Shown here one piece after another: positions 43,805 through 56,169 of a stretch of DNA of 63,593 nucleotides (positions are counted from its first letter, which is position 1; every line of letters starts with the position of its first letter). The DNA is from Diphasiastrum complanatum (lineage: Eukaryota; Streptophyta; Lycopodiopsida; Lycopodiales; Lycopodiaceae). The notes beneath the pieces are model-generated. The model saw only the letters and a program-made list of their open reading frames with translations, did no database searches and had not been told where the DNA came from. Location of the stretch: contig CM055092.1 of the NCBI GenBank assembly GCA_029204225.1, forward strand, positions 25,120,867 through 25,184,459, written 5' to 3'. A program made the translations under genes and the position numbers.

Positions 43805-46625
43805 AAGAACCCAGCAAATCTCTCCAAAGAGATTGAAGAAGATTTTGTTGCAAGTGATGGAGAAGGATCACTCATGGTGTCAAGTTTTTCTTCATTGCCT
43901 TTCAAGAAAGATGGAACTTGGTACATAGATATTGGAGCTTCTTCACATATGTGCTGTTCAAAGGAGTCTTTTGACTCAATTGTACCTTACAAAGGACTTA
44001 AGAGATCTATTTACACTGCAAATGATCATGAGTGCTCTATTGAGAGAATTGGCAACATACCATTGAAACTTGCTTCTTCTAAAGTTCTTTCACTTTCCAA
44101 TGTTCTTTTCATTCCTAAACTTACAAAGATCTTGATTAGTGTTGGAAAGTTGCTTGATAGTGGTTGTGATGTAAAGTTCAATTCCAATACTTGCTTTATC
44201 AAGAAAAATGATGAGGTCCTAGCCAATGGATCTAGATATGGTGAAATTTTCAAGTTGAATTCTTATGAGAATGCAAACTTTTGTGAAGTTGCTCTTTTAT
44301 CTAAGGAGGAGTTGTGGCATTGAAGGTTGCGGCATCCTAACTTTAAGTCTATGTCTTCTATGGTCAAGAAAGAGAAGGCTATTGGCCTTCCAAAATCACT
44401 TTCCAAAGATTTCAAGCCTTGTGAGGCTTGTGCTATTGCAAAATCACATAGAAAGCCATATCAAAAGTCTTTTATCAAGACTACTCATCCTTTGGAGCTT
44501 ATACACTCGGATGTTCATTTTTCTTCTTCTAAAAGTATTGGTGGTGCGACATGTTTTGTCACCTTTATTGATGACTTTGCAAGATATACTTGATTGTATC
44601 TACTTTCTTCAAAAGCTATGGTATTTGATCACTTTCTAATCTTCAAAGCTTATGTTGAGAAACAGTTTTCTTTCAAAGGTAAAGCTTTAAGATGTGATGG
44701 AGGAGGCGAATACATTTCCAACAAGTTTATTGAATATTGTGAAGGTGAAGGAATAAAGAGAGAGTTTTCTTGTGCTTATTCTCCATCTCAAAATGGAGTT
44801 GATGAGAGGAAAAATCGATCTTTATGTGAATGTGCTAAAGCAATTCGAGTTGAAGCTTCTTTGCCTATTGAATATTGGGGTGAAGCAATAAATTGTGCAA
44901 ACTAATTGTGCAATAGATTACCTCACAATGCACTTGCTGGAAAATCTCCTTATGAAGTCTTGTTTAAGAAGAAACCTAAGGTAGATCACCTTAGAGTTTT
45001 TGGATGTGCTTGCTTTGTTTATGTACCCTTGGAAACAAGGAAAAGAGATGATCCTAATTCTATCAAAGGGATCATGGTTGGATATTCATCCAACAAGAAG
45101 GCTTACAGAATCTATGTTCCCTCTACCTCAACTACAATTGAGAGCAGGGACATTATATTCCATGAGGATCAAAAATACATTCTTTAGGAGGCCGAGTTCA
45201 AATATTCTCAAAAAGATACTCCAATCATCACCCTTGAAGATTATCATGGAGAGATGGGGTTGAGAATTGAGGAGGAGTCACCTTGAATATTTTCACCAAG
45301 GAGATCTCAAAGAGAAAGATCCGAGCCTAGGTGGCTTACATATGAAGATAAAGGCAAGCAAGTGGAACTCAACTCTACTAATTGTGCTTATTTTATTTCA
45401 CATGAGGAGCCAAAGGATGTATATGATGCACTCAATTCGAAGGAATGGTTTCTTGCCATGAAGGAGGAATATGATGCTTTGATGGCCAACAAGACATGGG
45501 AGCTTGTGGATCTTCCATCTAACAAGCACACCATTGGTTGCAAGTGGGTTTTTCGTGTCAAGTATAATCAAGATGGCACAATCAACAAGTACAAGGCAAG
45601 GCTTTGTGCAGCTCAAGTTTATGGACTTGAGTATGAGGAGACTTTTGCTCCAGTTGCAAAGATGGTATCAATTAGAATCATAATTTCTATTGCTTGTTTT
45701 TTCAATTGGCAAGTTCTTCAACTAGATGTCTCTAATGCATTTTTTAATGGATATCTAGAAGAAGAGATTTATATGGATTAGCCTATTGGGTTCATCCATG
45801 ACAAAGACAAAGTTTGCTTGCTCTTCAAAAGTCTATATGGACTAAAGCAAGCTCCAAGGTCGTGGTAACACCTTTCTTGAGTCACTAGGATTTAATCTTA
45901 GTAACTATGATCCTTCCTTGTATGTCAAGTTTTTAAATAGAGATATTGTCATCCTTCTTATTTATGTTGATGATATCATTCTAACAGGAAGTTGTATCAA
46001 GTTAGTTGAGGGGACCAAGATTGCACTTGGAAAAGAGTTCAAGATGCAAGATCTTGGAAAATTTCACTACATATTAGATTAGAGATTGACTTTCTTATAG
46101 ATAAAGCTTTTGTATGTCAATCCAAGTATGCTCTTTCAATGTTAAAAAAGTTCAATATGTTAGATTGTAAGAGTATAGAAACTCCTATGGAGCAAATTGT
46201 AAAAGACCCTAACAAAGGTGATGAAAGATCCTTCCTGGACATCACTCTTTTTAGGAGTTTATAGGCTCCTTAATTTGGCTCACAATAACTGGACCTGACA
46301 TAAGTTTTAGTGTTCATAAATTGAGCCAAGCTATGCAAAATCCTACTATTCATCATTGGAAAATGGCAAGAGAGTGCTTAGATACATATCTTCAAATTTT
46401 GATTATGGTTTGTTGTATAAAAGTGAAGATCTTTCTATAATTGGCTATTCTGACTCGAATTTTGCAATTGATAGAGCAGATCAAAATCTACAAATGCTTA
46501 TGACATATATCTTGGAGGAAACTTGATATCTTGGCTTTCCAAAAAGCAAGATACTGTATCACTCTCATCTTGTGAAGCTGAGTATAAGGCACTCACTACT
46601 ACAACATAGGAAGTGCTTTGGATCA
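43805..46625 (+). pseudogene. Ty1/copia pol (protease, integrase, RT, RNase H), decayed
   Basis: Order of domains: protease with WYIDIGASSHMC (43.9 kb; the family usually has DSGAS/DTGAS) and VLFIPKLTKILISVGKL; GAG-pre-integrase; integrase with CEACAIAKSHRKPY, LIHSDVHF, FVTFIDDFARYT, CDGGGEYISNKF and SPSQNGVDERKNR; reverse transcriptase with WVFRVKYNQDGTINKYKARL, LQLDVSNAFFNGYLEEEIY and YGLKQAPRSW; a broken YVDD region at about 45965; RNase H ending SLSSCEAEYKALTT. Stops and frameshifts throughout. Several stops are TGA in place of Trp or TAG in place of Gln. It belongs to the same broad family as the minus-strand element at 1.4-3.3 kb. Confidence 0.92.
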
Positions 46626-46630
46626 AGAGT

Positions 46631-47335
46631 TGTAAATTCCAAATTTGGCCTAGATAGAACTCGAGCTATATGGATTTGACATATCTAGTTGGTTGAAGAT
46701 AGCTTGCATATAGATTGTAGACTTAGAAATAGCAATATTATGCTTGTAGAAACTTGTGGCATATCACATGTAGTTATTGTAAGTGATCCATAGTGACATG
46801 CAAGGCATGCACAAAGTGAAATGGACACATGCATGATGATTTGTACAATTCTAGTTAGAACTAGGACACTTGGTAAAAGTAGGTAGAGATACATGCATGA
46901 GATGTGACAAATGTCACATAGACTCTACTTTTCACTTTAGATGTCATTGAAAGGTGGATGGATGTGGTTCTACCTCAAGCTACCTCAAACTCCATAAGTA
47001 TGTGTAGCTATTCACATGATTTTTGATGAAGAACCAAAGCTTTGTAGCTATCTCATGCCATTTTGGATCTACACCATTTTTGCTTGATATCTCTCTCATT
47101 TTCTCTCTCTAACTCGTGTTGAGACTAATGCTCATACACTAATTTCTTGTACTTTTGCTCATTTTTTATTCATTGATATCATTCTTTGATTCTTAGCATG
47201 CTAGATTGTGGTTAAGCCATAAGTTATGTACTAGATCTTGCTATTCAATCTAGAATTAGGTTATTGTGTTGATCATAAAGCTTATAAGATCTATCATACT
47301 TGTGGATCATTCCCACATGTGTGAATTCTAGAAAT
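46631..47335 (+). mobile_element. Copia 3' LTR
   Basis: Begins TGTAAATTCCAAATTTGGCC directly after the RNase H end and ends near CACATGTGTGAATTC, the same end sequence as the LTR at 6670-7353. The absence of a polypurine tract before it indicates a small deletion. With the 5' LTR it delimits the 3.9-kb insertion. Confidence 0.75.
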
Positions 47336-47499
47336 TTTGTCAAGTATGCACTGCGACGAGAGCAACATATGACTATATCACACGTTCACATGTATGGACA
47401 GATTGAGAGAGAGTCATTACTTGTGCGGCCCGAAGGCGGTCCTTCGGTGAGTTCTGATTTGCAAAGCACTTTGTATTGCTAACCCTTATCATGTATGTA

Positions 47500-48260
47500 T
47501 TTGGTGGTCGTCACAATTGGAGAGAATATTTTGTTGTTCTTGACTGTTTTTTCTCTTGTAATGTGTAGGATGATGACTCGCACTCACATGACTATCGGAG
47601 AATTCAACCAGATGTTGCCATGCAATCCGCAAGATTCAGACGTGCAAGCGCACGAGAGCCACCACTTTTCTTGCATGCACCACCCATGGACTTGCATGAA
47701 GATATGTCCCAAGGAGACACAATAGACGAGGATGTGCCATTCAGAACAGATGATCACAAGGGGGACATGGATGGCATGATGGATGCATTCTTCATGAACC
47801 CACCCGAGGCCACATTGACAAGGGAAGAAGAGATGATGCGTGGCTTAGCATCCACTCCTTTGTATGTGCATGGGAAAATGTTAGAGTTGCGAGGTTGTTT
47901 GTTACTTTTGAACTTGAAAATTAAGTACGGGTGGTCGGATGCAAGCACCACAAAGTTGTTTGGGTAAGCTTGGTAGTTTCTTGTGTGTTATAGACAAACT
48001 GATCTGATCTCATTTTATTTTTTAATGCATTGTCAGAAACTATATAACTAATTACATAAATACATATTTTGGCGCAATTTACTCAGAAAAATGTTGCCTC
48101 CAAAGGATGAGCGGTGGACAATTTGATGGCAATGACTCATGTTGTCCAGATTGGCCTTGCCATGGTGAGGGGCGAAAGCAAGGCTGAGGCCAAATGCATG
48201 CACACGTTGTGCCATAAAAAATGTCATGCTCTACCCACAAAAGTTGTCACATTCTAGAAA
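47500..48260 (+). pseudogene. En/Spm (CACTA) TNP2-type transposase N-terminal fragment
   Basis: A splice acceptor (GTGTAG at about 47568) precedes the frame 47570-47967. That frame is acidic and then reads REEEMMRGLASTPLYVHGKM and LNLKIKYGWSDASTTKLFG, which match the TPLY...L..LLN.K...GWS..S pattern near the start of CACTA transposases. A GTAAGC donor follows at 47965, and after it KMLPPKDE-like coding to about 48255, where the family has a 'lpe' motif. The catalytic DDE part is absent. It is probably the gene into which the copia element at 43.4-47.3 kb was inserted. Confidence 0.65.
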
Positions 48261-48335
48261 AAGCTAAAAAATGTTTTTTTTTTGAATGGTAAGAAAAACA
48301 ACACATACAAGCCATTTTGTTTTTCCTTTTGGGCG

Positions 48336-48386
48336 TACACACACACACACACACAAGTAGATTTAAAAAAAAAATCCCCCCCCACC

Positions 48387-48444
<58 letters not shown>
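48336..48444 (+). repeat. Compound (AC)n-(CT)n-(AC)n microsatellite
   Basis: AC runs at 48337-48356 and 48423-48444 flank a CT run at 48390-48422, with a short A- and C-rich stretch between. Confidence 0.9.
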
Positions 48445-48636
48445 AAGATCGCCCTATTGGACAGAATGCCAGCCTCCATTTGGATCACGGTTCAAGAAAT
48501 CTAATCCTCAAGGATGTGGATGGATCACTAGTGTGGACTTCTGTTACACTTTCACGAATCAAAGTGGAGTTTTCTGGCATGCACATGAGACGTATTCCTG
48601 CACCGATTACTAATCAATCTGTTGATCCATCATTTA

Positions 48637-49870
48637 GGTGTCCACAAGTTCGTGGGCTCACATGAACCCACGGGACGATTTGCTACTCAATTTCAACACC
48701 GTTTGTCCGGAAACGACCTTTATGCCGAGGGGAATGCCACTAAATAGACCACTTTCCAGCATTCCCGAGAATCCCAGTGTCGTCGAACAAAGTCCATTTT
48801 TCAAACCATCTATTCTGTCTTGTGCTGCAAGCCGATACAAACTCACAACACTAAATTGGGCTCCAAATGATTCAGTACTCATAGTGAAACGTGCGTCCGA
48901 ACCAGAAACCCTAAACGTAGTGCTGAGATTCTAGGCTCATCAAGCCAAGAATTGGCTTGATCCAGTAAAAATTGGTCAGAACTATGGATGGGAGGTGTCC
49001 ACAAGTTTGTGGGCTCGACACTAACCCACTGGACCATTTGCAGCTTAATTCTGACTCTGTTTGTCCAGAACGCACTTTCTGTCAGGGGGAATGCCACTAA
49101 ATGGACTACTTTCGAACATTGCAGAGTCTAGTGTCGCCGAACGGAGTCCATTTTTCAAATCCTGTGCTACACGTCGAGATGAACCCACAAAGGTAAACTG
49201 GGCTCCAAACGGTTTAGTACTCATAGCGAAACGTGCATCCGAACCAAAATCCCTAAACATAGTCTTGGTATTCTAGGCCTGTCAAGCCAGAAATTAATCG
49301 GATTCAATAAAAAGTAGTCAACCTTGGACGTTAGGTGACATAACGACGCCCTCTTGGAACAAAATAATGAATTTGGAACAACTAGAATGTGGCCAAATTT
49401 GGACAATGAATCAGGGGAAAGACAAGAGCGATCAGCGATGGCAGAATTTGTAGAATTGAAAATTCCTACTCAAGGTTGATGTTCTGAAGCCTGCGGGATT
49501 CTGCAGGAGCTTGCGGCTACTGGTGATTGATGATGCGACTTGTATCATTCGATAATAGGATCTCTTATGTATGCAATGATCTATACTAGGCCAGACATAG
49601 CTTTTCTAAAAGTTCGTGGGCTCAACTGGACCAGTTGTTGCTCAATTCCGACGTCGTATGTTTGAAAACGCCCTTCATGTCGGGAGGAACGCCACTAGGG
49701 CACAATAAATGGACTACTTTTTGGCATTTTTGAGCTCCGTCTTGCATGTCGTCTGTTCCATCCAGTGCTGCACGTCGAGATGAATCCGTATCAACAAACC
49801 GGGCTCCAATCAGTTCAGTATGCACAGAGGCGTTCAAGCCAAGAACCCTAAAGGCAGTCCAAAGAATTGT
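48637..49870 (+). repeat. Three degenerate units of a roughly 340-bp repeat
   Basis: Units start at about 48640, 48991 and 49611. Each begins AAGTT(C/T)GTGGGCTC and contains CGAGGGGAATGCCACTAAAT or a variant, GAGTCCATTTTTCAAA (units 1 and 2) and GGGCTCCAA(A/T). Unit 3 is separated from unit 2 by a segment holding a short copia fragment. No frame is conserved across units. Confidence 0.75.
49543..49605 (+). pseudogene. Short copia pol fragment
   Basis: 21 codons read YHSIIGSLMYAMIYTRPDIA, the well-conserved block between reverse transcriptase and RNase H in copia elements. Nothing else of the element is adjacent. The same block is at about 60768-60827 in another decayed copia. Confidence 0.85.
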
Positions 49871-49904
49871 AAAGATATCGAATTTTTGAGAAATCAATGC
49901 ATGC

Positions 49905-50025
49905 ACATGCACACTCATACACACACGCACAAATCATACACACAAATCCACACACACACACGCACACACACGCACCATCGATCACATAAATCACACACAC
50001 TATCAGACACAAATCCTACACACAT
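49905..50025 (+). repeat. CA-rich microsatellite-like tract
   Basis: Imperfect (CA)n with interspersed CACGCA, AATCAC and ATCCT, over about 110 bp. Confidence 0.8.
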
Positions 50026-50779
50026 TAGAGGAGTTTTTGATTGGGCTGTATAAGAAATCGTGCCTTAGTAAGAGAATGTTAGAGAGAGAATGATAAAATG
50101 ACCGGAATTTTTTCTCGTTTTTTTAGTTTCCGATGCTGCCCGCCGTCTAAGTTGTGTGGCTGGCTCATTTTTTGAAGTATATTAATAGTGCGCATGAAAC
50201 AAAGCACGTTGCCAAGAAACAAAGCACACGCCACAAGCGGGAGAAAATTTTCTCCAAAATTTCATGTGTAAAGGATCGAAGTTTTCCATAAATAGAACCT
50301 CTAGCCTTTTAGATTTCTCCAGTCATGTTGTCACACTAATTTGCATGTCAGCTTGTCGAATACTTGTGAGTCGTCCTGAGAATGACTTTGAGGAGCTTTG
50401 TAAGGAAGTTTTAGCAATGTGGGCTCCTTTTGCAACTTTTTATTGATGCTATATGTCTTGTTCTTGTAGGTGCTGTGATTGCTTTTCTCAATGTTCAGGT
50501 TTATTGTTATTCTGCTTTGTAGATAATGTATTGATGTTTCCAGCTTTTTGGTTGAGTAAGATGTTCCCTCTGTTATTAGATTAACCACTCCTTTGTGTAA
50601 GATTAAGGGTTTGGAAGACAAGGCTTAACCTTGTAGAGGTTCAAATCCTCTTCCCTTAAACTATTAAAATAAGGGAGAATTTGAAGTTGGGTCTGAATTT
50701 TGCTTTTATGTTTTTTCGAATTTGAAAATGCAAATTAAAAAGAGGTCAATTATGAAATGAAAATGCAAGCTCTTAATTT

Positions 50780-51550
50780 TTATAGAATCATAATCAAGAT
50801 ACGAACATTTTATCATATTCTATGCAAAGAGTAGATCAATTTTGCTTTTGGCCTCATCTCTATCAGAGTTCAGATAAGAAAGTTATGGTAGATCAAAGAT
50901 TTATAGTACAAGATAAGCTTTTGATGACGCGACACTTGATTATGTGGAATATCTCCACCACGCGAGGATCTACATTCTGGTAAGAAAAACTTGTCCATTC
51001 TTACGTCATGGCGATATGCCACATCATCATATTCTATGCAAAGAGTAGATCAATTTTGCTTTTGACCTCATCTCTATCAGAGTTCAGATAAGAAAGTAAT
51101 GGTAGATCAAAGATTTATAGTACCAGATAAGCATTTGATGATGTCGCATTTATGTTATTTGATAATGTGGCATTTGATGATGTGGAATATCTCCACCACG
51201 CGAGAATCTGCATTCTGGTAAAAAAACTTGTCTATTCTCGCGTCATGGCAATATGCCACAGCATAGAAATCTCTGATTAGCCATAACTTTCGATATGAAG
51301 TAAAAAGCAAAAATGATCTACTCTTCATGTAGAATCCATTGGAATATCTCCACCACGCGAGAATATGCATTCTGGTGAAGAAAATTGGTCTATTCTCGCG
51401 TCATGGCGATATGCCACATCATCAAAATCTTTGATTAGCCATAACTTTCTTATTTGGACTCGGATAGAGATGAGTAAAAAGCAAACATGATCTACTCTTT
51501 GTGTATAATACATTGGAATGATCACATCTTGATTATGATTCTATAAAAAT
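50780..51550. repeat. Inverted and tandem repeat block
   Basis: The outer arms 50780-50900 and 51430-51550 are reverse complements of each other (ATAATCAAGAT, GAGTAGATCA..TTTTGCTTTT, CTCATCTCTATC and ATAAGAAAGTTATGG). Between them the phrase GGAATATCTCCACCACGCGA(G)...ATTCTGGT...TCATGGCGATATGCCACATCATC occurs three times (about 50948, 51185, 51345). Part of the outer arm is also repeated directly at 51030-51130. It resembles a foldback element or MITE with internal duplications. Confidence 0.75.
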
Positions 51551-51974
51551 ATCAAAAACTTCTAGAAAATCTATTGTTGTTCTACTCACTGTAGTTTAAT
51601 GGCTGATGTTGTTGTAGATGATGTTTTGTAGCTTCTTGTAGGTTGGCCCTCTTTAAAACATGTAATTTTGTTTAACCATGCTTTGCTCAAAATATATTAC
51701 TACTAACCATAAGTTTTAAGAGTCGGGCAGTTAGGAGTCTTGTGGGCAGCAAGTATTGTCAAATCACAACTCCAGACCTTGCCCAGCGGGAGTTTCGAAA
51801 TGTTCAAGATATTACCGGAAAACTCCAAATTTTTTCAGACCAACAAGCAACGTTACGTTCTTTCACAGATGTAAAAACTTTATTGGGCCACATGTACATT
51901 GAATAGTTGAATAGTCAATAAAAGCATCTTGACAAACAACCCTTTTGGTGCTTGGAACTCCTCTAATGCAAATC

Positions 51975-52317
51975 CACACATAGATACACACACACACTCA
52001 TACATACAACTCGATACACACACAACATCGGCCGCTTGCCATCACCGGGCACACTATGCTAGACCTCTCACACACATGCATAAATATATGCACTCTCATG
52101 AATACACACATACATAAACGCATGCACTCACGTACATACACACACATATATCGGTCGTCCGTCAACGACCATCGGCTGTCCTCCTAAACCATCGGCCGCC
52201 ATCCAAATCATCGGCTGTCACCCAGATCGCTGGCCGCCCGTCAACGATGGGCATACACACACATATATGCACACATAAGATACATATACATAAATGTACA
52301 TACACACATCTACACGC

Positions 52318-52360
<43 letters not shown>

Positions 52361-52440
52361 CGCGCACATGCGTCCGCCATCGACGGGCATACTACTAGAT
52401 CGTTGGCCTAGACTGTCAGCCGTCCATTGCCCGTCAACAA
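51975..52440 (+). repeat. CA-rich tract with interspersed CATCGGC(C/T)G words
   Basis: Long imperfect (CA)n stretches, with the longest pure run at about 52321-52358. A GC-richer stretch at about 52150-52250 repeats CATCGGC(T/C)G(T/C)C and CGTCAACGA(C/T). Confidence 0.8.
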
Positions 52441-52715
52441 CGGGCACTCATTACTAGTATAGTATAAAACTATATTAGAGAGAGAATGTGTGTTTGCCGT
52501 AAAAAAAATGTTCTGCTGTGCCGACAAAAATGTCACCCTCTGCCCACAAAAAATGTCACCCTACTACAAAGTAAAAGCTAAAATACGTTTGGACAAAAAT
52601 GGCAAAAAAAATAGAGCTTCCAAAAATATATAAACACTTTTTTGTGGGTAATTGCCCATTGCTCGTCGTGTGCAAGTACAAACAACCGGGGGCACAAACA
52701 AGTAGTTACATTTAT

Positions 52716-52719
<4 letters not shown>

Positions 52720-52752
<33 letters not shown>
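52720..52752 (+). repeat. (TA)n microsatellite
   Basis: A run of about 16 TA units. Confidence 0.95.
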
Positions 52753-52755
<3 letters not shown>

Positions 52756-53408
52756 CAGGTGCAATATATATTATATATATATGCATTTAGCGGCCAGGTG
52801 CTGCTCAGAATCAGCGGAGCCTGGAGGCGTGGACGAAGACTTTGAAGAATTCTGAAACATTTGATCTGGCTGGCCTTTAAGAAGAGGTATGGATAAAATA
52901 AAACTCTCCAGCTGCACGGCATCTCAAGAGATTGTAAGAACAGATCAAGAGCTCGAGTATATATGAGTTCTACCCTCAGAACTTTGGCAAAGCTCATTCT
53001 TGCAGCTCAGATTCGATTATTTGCGAACTTTTTGCTTGAAGCAGAGACAATTAGCAGTTATTATTATATATATCTATGACTAATCTGCCTCCAAAGTGTT
53101 TCAAGTTGTAGCTGAGATTCAAAGCAACTTCAACATTCTATTTATCGACATACAGAGGAAATTTATCAGTTAAGTCTGTCTTCAGCTAAAAAGTAGGAAC
53201 CCTTCCAAAGCATCTGAGTCTTTTTATTTATGAAACTATGTCTCAGAAATACAACATCAGAGATGTGTAAATAATCCCAATCTTCTATCAGAGCAAAACC
53301 CAATCTGAAATTTTTCTATGCAGCTCCTATTATTGTACCTCTCCAGGACTATGGGGGTCCACAAGCTGACAAAGAATACTTTTTTGTTTGCAGATCGGGG
53401 AATCAAGA

Positions 53409-54995
53409 ATGAAGAAAAATGAAGAAAGCGAGTTGGGTCAGAGTATTGTAGTTCAGAGTGCACTGATGAGGAAGATACTTTGTTTGGATTCCGCTGCAAC
53501 CCACTTTGGATCCTCATCCCCATCCTTTGCAGGAAGCGCCCACAGATGCGCAAAGGCGCAGCTTCTCATGCCTGGGGGCTACCCCATATCTTTTGCAGGT
53601 CATCGGTTCTTCATCCCTGCGCCTGCAGAAAACAAAAACAATAGTTTTTGGACCGATTTTTTGATGGGGGGAGTTTCAGCCTCTGTGTCCAAGACTGCTG
53701 CAGCTCCAATTGAGAGGGTGAAGCTGCTTGTGCAAAACCAGGGGGAATTGCTCAAATCCGGTCGTCTTGCAAGGCCCTACACAGGGATTGCAGATTGTTT
53801 TAAACGAGTGGTGGAGGAAGAAGGTGCACTAGCTCTGTGGAGAGGCAACCTGACCAATGTCATTCGCTACTTCCCAACCCAGGTACGTTTAAAGGGCTTG
53901 TAACGCTAGCGGAAATGATGCATGCAAAGCTTGAGAGCAAAAGGATTATACAGTGCCAAATTTCACGTCTACATAAAAGTTTTGAGGATACAGTGCATAG
54001 CTGACTATTTTGGATGAGTCCGTTTTCAGTGATGATTCCTGTGGATCTTTGGTGCAGGCATTCAACTTTTCCTTCAAAGATTATTTCAAATCTCTTTTTG
54101 GCTACAAGAAGGACAGGGATGGATACTGGAAATGGTTTGCTGGCAACCTTGCTTCTGGAGCAGCAGCTGGAGCAACTTCCTCCGTATTTGTTTATTCCTT
54201 GGACTATGCACGTACTCGCCTGTCTAGTGATGCAAAGAATGTCCAAAAAGGCGGACAGCGTCAATTCAGCGGACTTATTGATGTGTACAAGAAAACCCTG
54301 GCTTCTGATGGTGTTCTTGGTCTGTATAGAGGCTTCAATGCCTCTGTGGCAGGCATCATTGTTTACAGAGGCCTTTACTTTGGATTCTACGACTCTTTAA
54401 AGCCTCTTGTAATTGTTGGACCTCTAGAGGTATTTTATCGGACTTTCTCCTTTTGGATCTTCCATTTACAACAATCGAGGTTCTATTTGCAATCTAATGC
54501 TCTATAGTTTAAGCTCGTATCTGTGTAAGTGTCTTCTGTAGGTTTTGATACTGTGTTCCCAAACCAGAAGCTGCATCCATGTGTGAAGGTGCTCTAAGGT
54601 TTCATAAAATATAATGGATGCTAGATCTTATGCATTCGGCTTCCGAATCCAGAATAGCTATTACATTGCTGACACTTTTTCAATATGTGCAGGGGAGTTT
54701 CTTGGCCAGCTTCATGCTTGGTTGGCTGGTTACCACTGGTGCTGGTTTAGCTGCATATCCACTTGATACAGTCCGGCGCAGGATGATGATGACTTCAGGA
54801 GAGGCTGTCAAGTACAGGAACACACTAGATGCATTCCAACAAATAGTTGCAAAGGAAGGTTCCAAAGCACTGTTCAGAGGGGCAGGAGCCAATATCTTGC
54901 GAGGTGTTGCAGGAGCAGGAGCTCTGGCAGGCTACGATCAGCTTCAGTTACTCCTGCTTGGGAAAACACATGGCTCGAGTGGTGGAGCTAGTTAG
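53409..54995 (+). CDS. AAC: Mitochondrial ADP/ATP carrier, copy 2 (intact)
   Basis: An inner-membrane antiporter that exports matrix ATP in exchange for cytosolic ADP. Exons 53409-53882, 54058-54429 and 54693-54995 join in frame across GT/AG introns to 382 codons, the usual length for plant carriers. The N-terminal approximately 65 residues form the plant-type extension ahead of [20 protein letters not shown]. Three carrier repeats follow, with signatures [14 protein letters not shown] and [11 protein letters not shown], the last containing the ADP/ATP-carrier hallmark RRRMMM. I chose the ATG at 53409 because it opens the conserved frame; a TTTGCAG acceptor at 53393 suggests a 5' UTR intron just upstream. 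An internal ATG (before PGGY) is a possible alternative. Copy 1 at 19.2-20.8 kb is its inverted paralogue with the same introns. Confidence 0.93.
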
Positions 54996-54999
54996 ACAC

Positions 55000-55885
55000 A
55001 GAAACAGGACGAGCTTTAGAGTTTAGGTCTTAAGGTTTAGGACTGAAAACTGACGATACTGAATGGGTGAGTAAATCAAGTGGGTCTAAGTCTTAGCGAA
55101 ATCATTCATCAATTATTTATTGAGTTGTTGATATTCTTTTCCTATAATACCGGCTTAATTCTTGGGATATTTTTCAAATCCGACCTAGATTTATTATCGT
55201 AAATGAAACATTGGTCACATTTAGAAGGCAGCTACGTCCTTTTGAAAGAAAATTAAAAGGAAGGTCGATGTCTTTCGAGATAAGATTTCCTGGAAGATTG
55301 ATTTTTAAGTTATATTGTGGTGGTCAGCTTGGCATGGTAGGAAGAACAGTTGGATTGTCTCTTAAGGGAAAAGTAGGCTGGGAACAGACTGTTGATGCCA
55401 ATGGTATGATAGTTATGTTTCATCATTATGTGTTGTCAAACTCCAGCTGTATTGGCATACTCTACCTGTAAGGCTTATTGGTTACCACTTCTTGACTAGG
55501 AGATTTCTCCTGATCTCGGAGCTCAAAACAGCAACAACAGCTAGTCTTTTGGATGGTGATAGTGAAATTGGATGATATGGGTACCGTGAAAACTCAATGA
55601 GAAATAGATTGCCTTAAAAGGGAGAGTTAGATGAGCTACTGCTGCTGGATGAGCTTCATAGATGTATGGTAATGTCATGCATATCTGCTTCGGGAAAACT
55701 AGGTAGTTCATCTGCTGTTTACTGATTGTGTATACTGGCGAGCTGGTGGAGATGGCTACTTCGCTTAACTTTCAGCATTGTTTATTCCAGTGAGCCGGAG
55801 TACATTATAATTAAATAAAATATTGAGGGGCTGTTTTGTTCAGCTAGTGCTGGTGATATTTTCTTAATTCTTGACTGCATTCACA
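55000..55885. other. 3' flank of the carrier gene; no further gene
   Basis: A probable 3' UTR and intergenic sequence with no motif-bearing frame. Confidence 0.5.
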
Positions 55886-55889
55886 TCAT

Positions 55890-55890
55890 T

Positions 55891-55951
<61 letters not shown>
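55890..55951 (+). repeat. (GT)n(GA)n microsatellite
   Basis: About 12 GT units followed by about 18 GA units. Confidence 0.95.
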
Positions 55952-55953
<2 letters not shown>

Positions 55954-56169
55954 TGGCCACATGACTTGTTTTTCCATGCTCATCCAGGATCTCATCCGGG
56001 ATGAGGCAATATGAACGCTGGTCATCCTAATGAGCAAAATCGCTGTTCGAGGATGAGCGTGGAGCGCCAGGATGAGCTGCAACCACAGGCCTTGTTTACC
56101 TCAGAGCATGGTTACCACTGGTTAGCAGTTGGGAGACCAGTCACGTTTTATGGCATCCTTCTTTCATTC

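Noticed and set aside
48282-48665. Frames with Thr-His and Leu-Ser runs
   Set aside because: Translations of (AC)n and (CT)n repeats.
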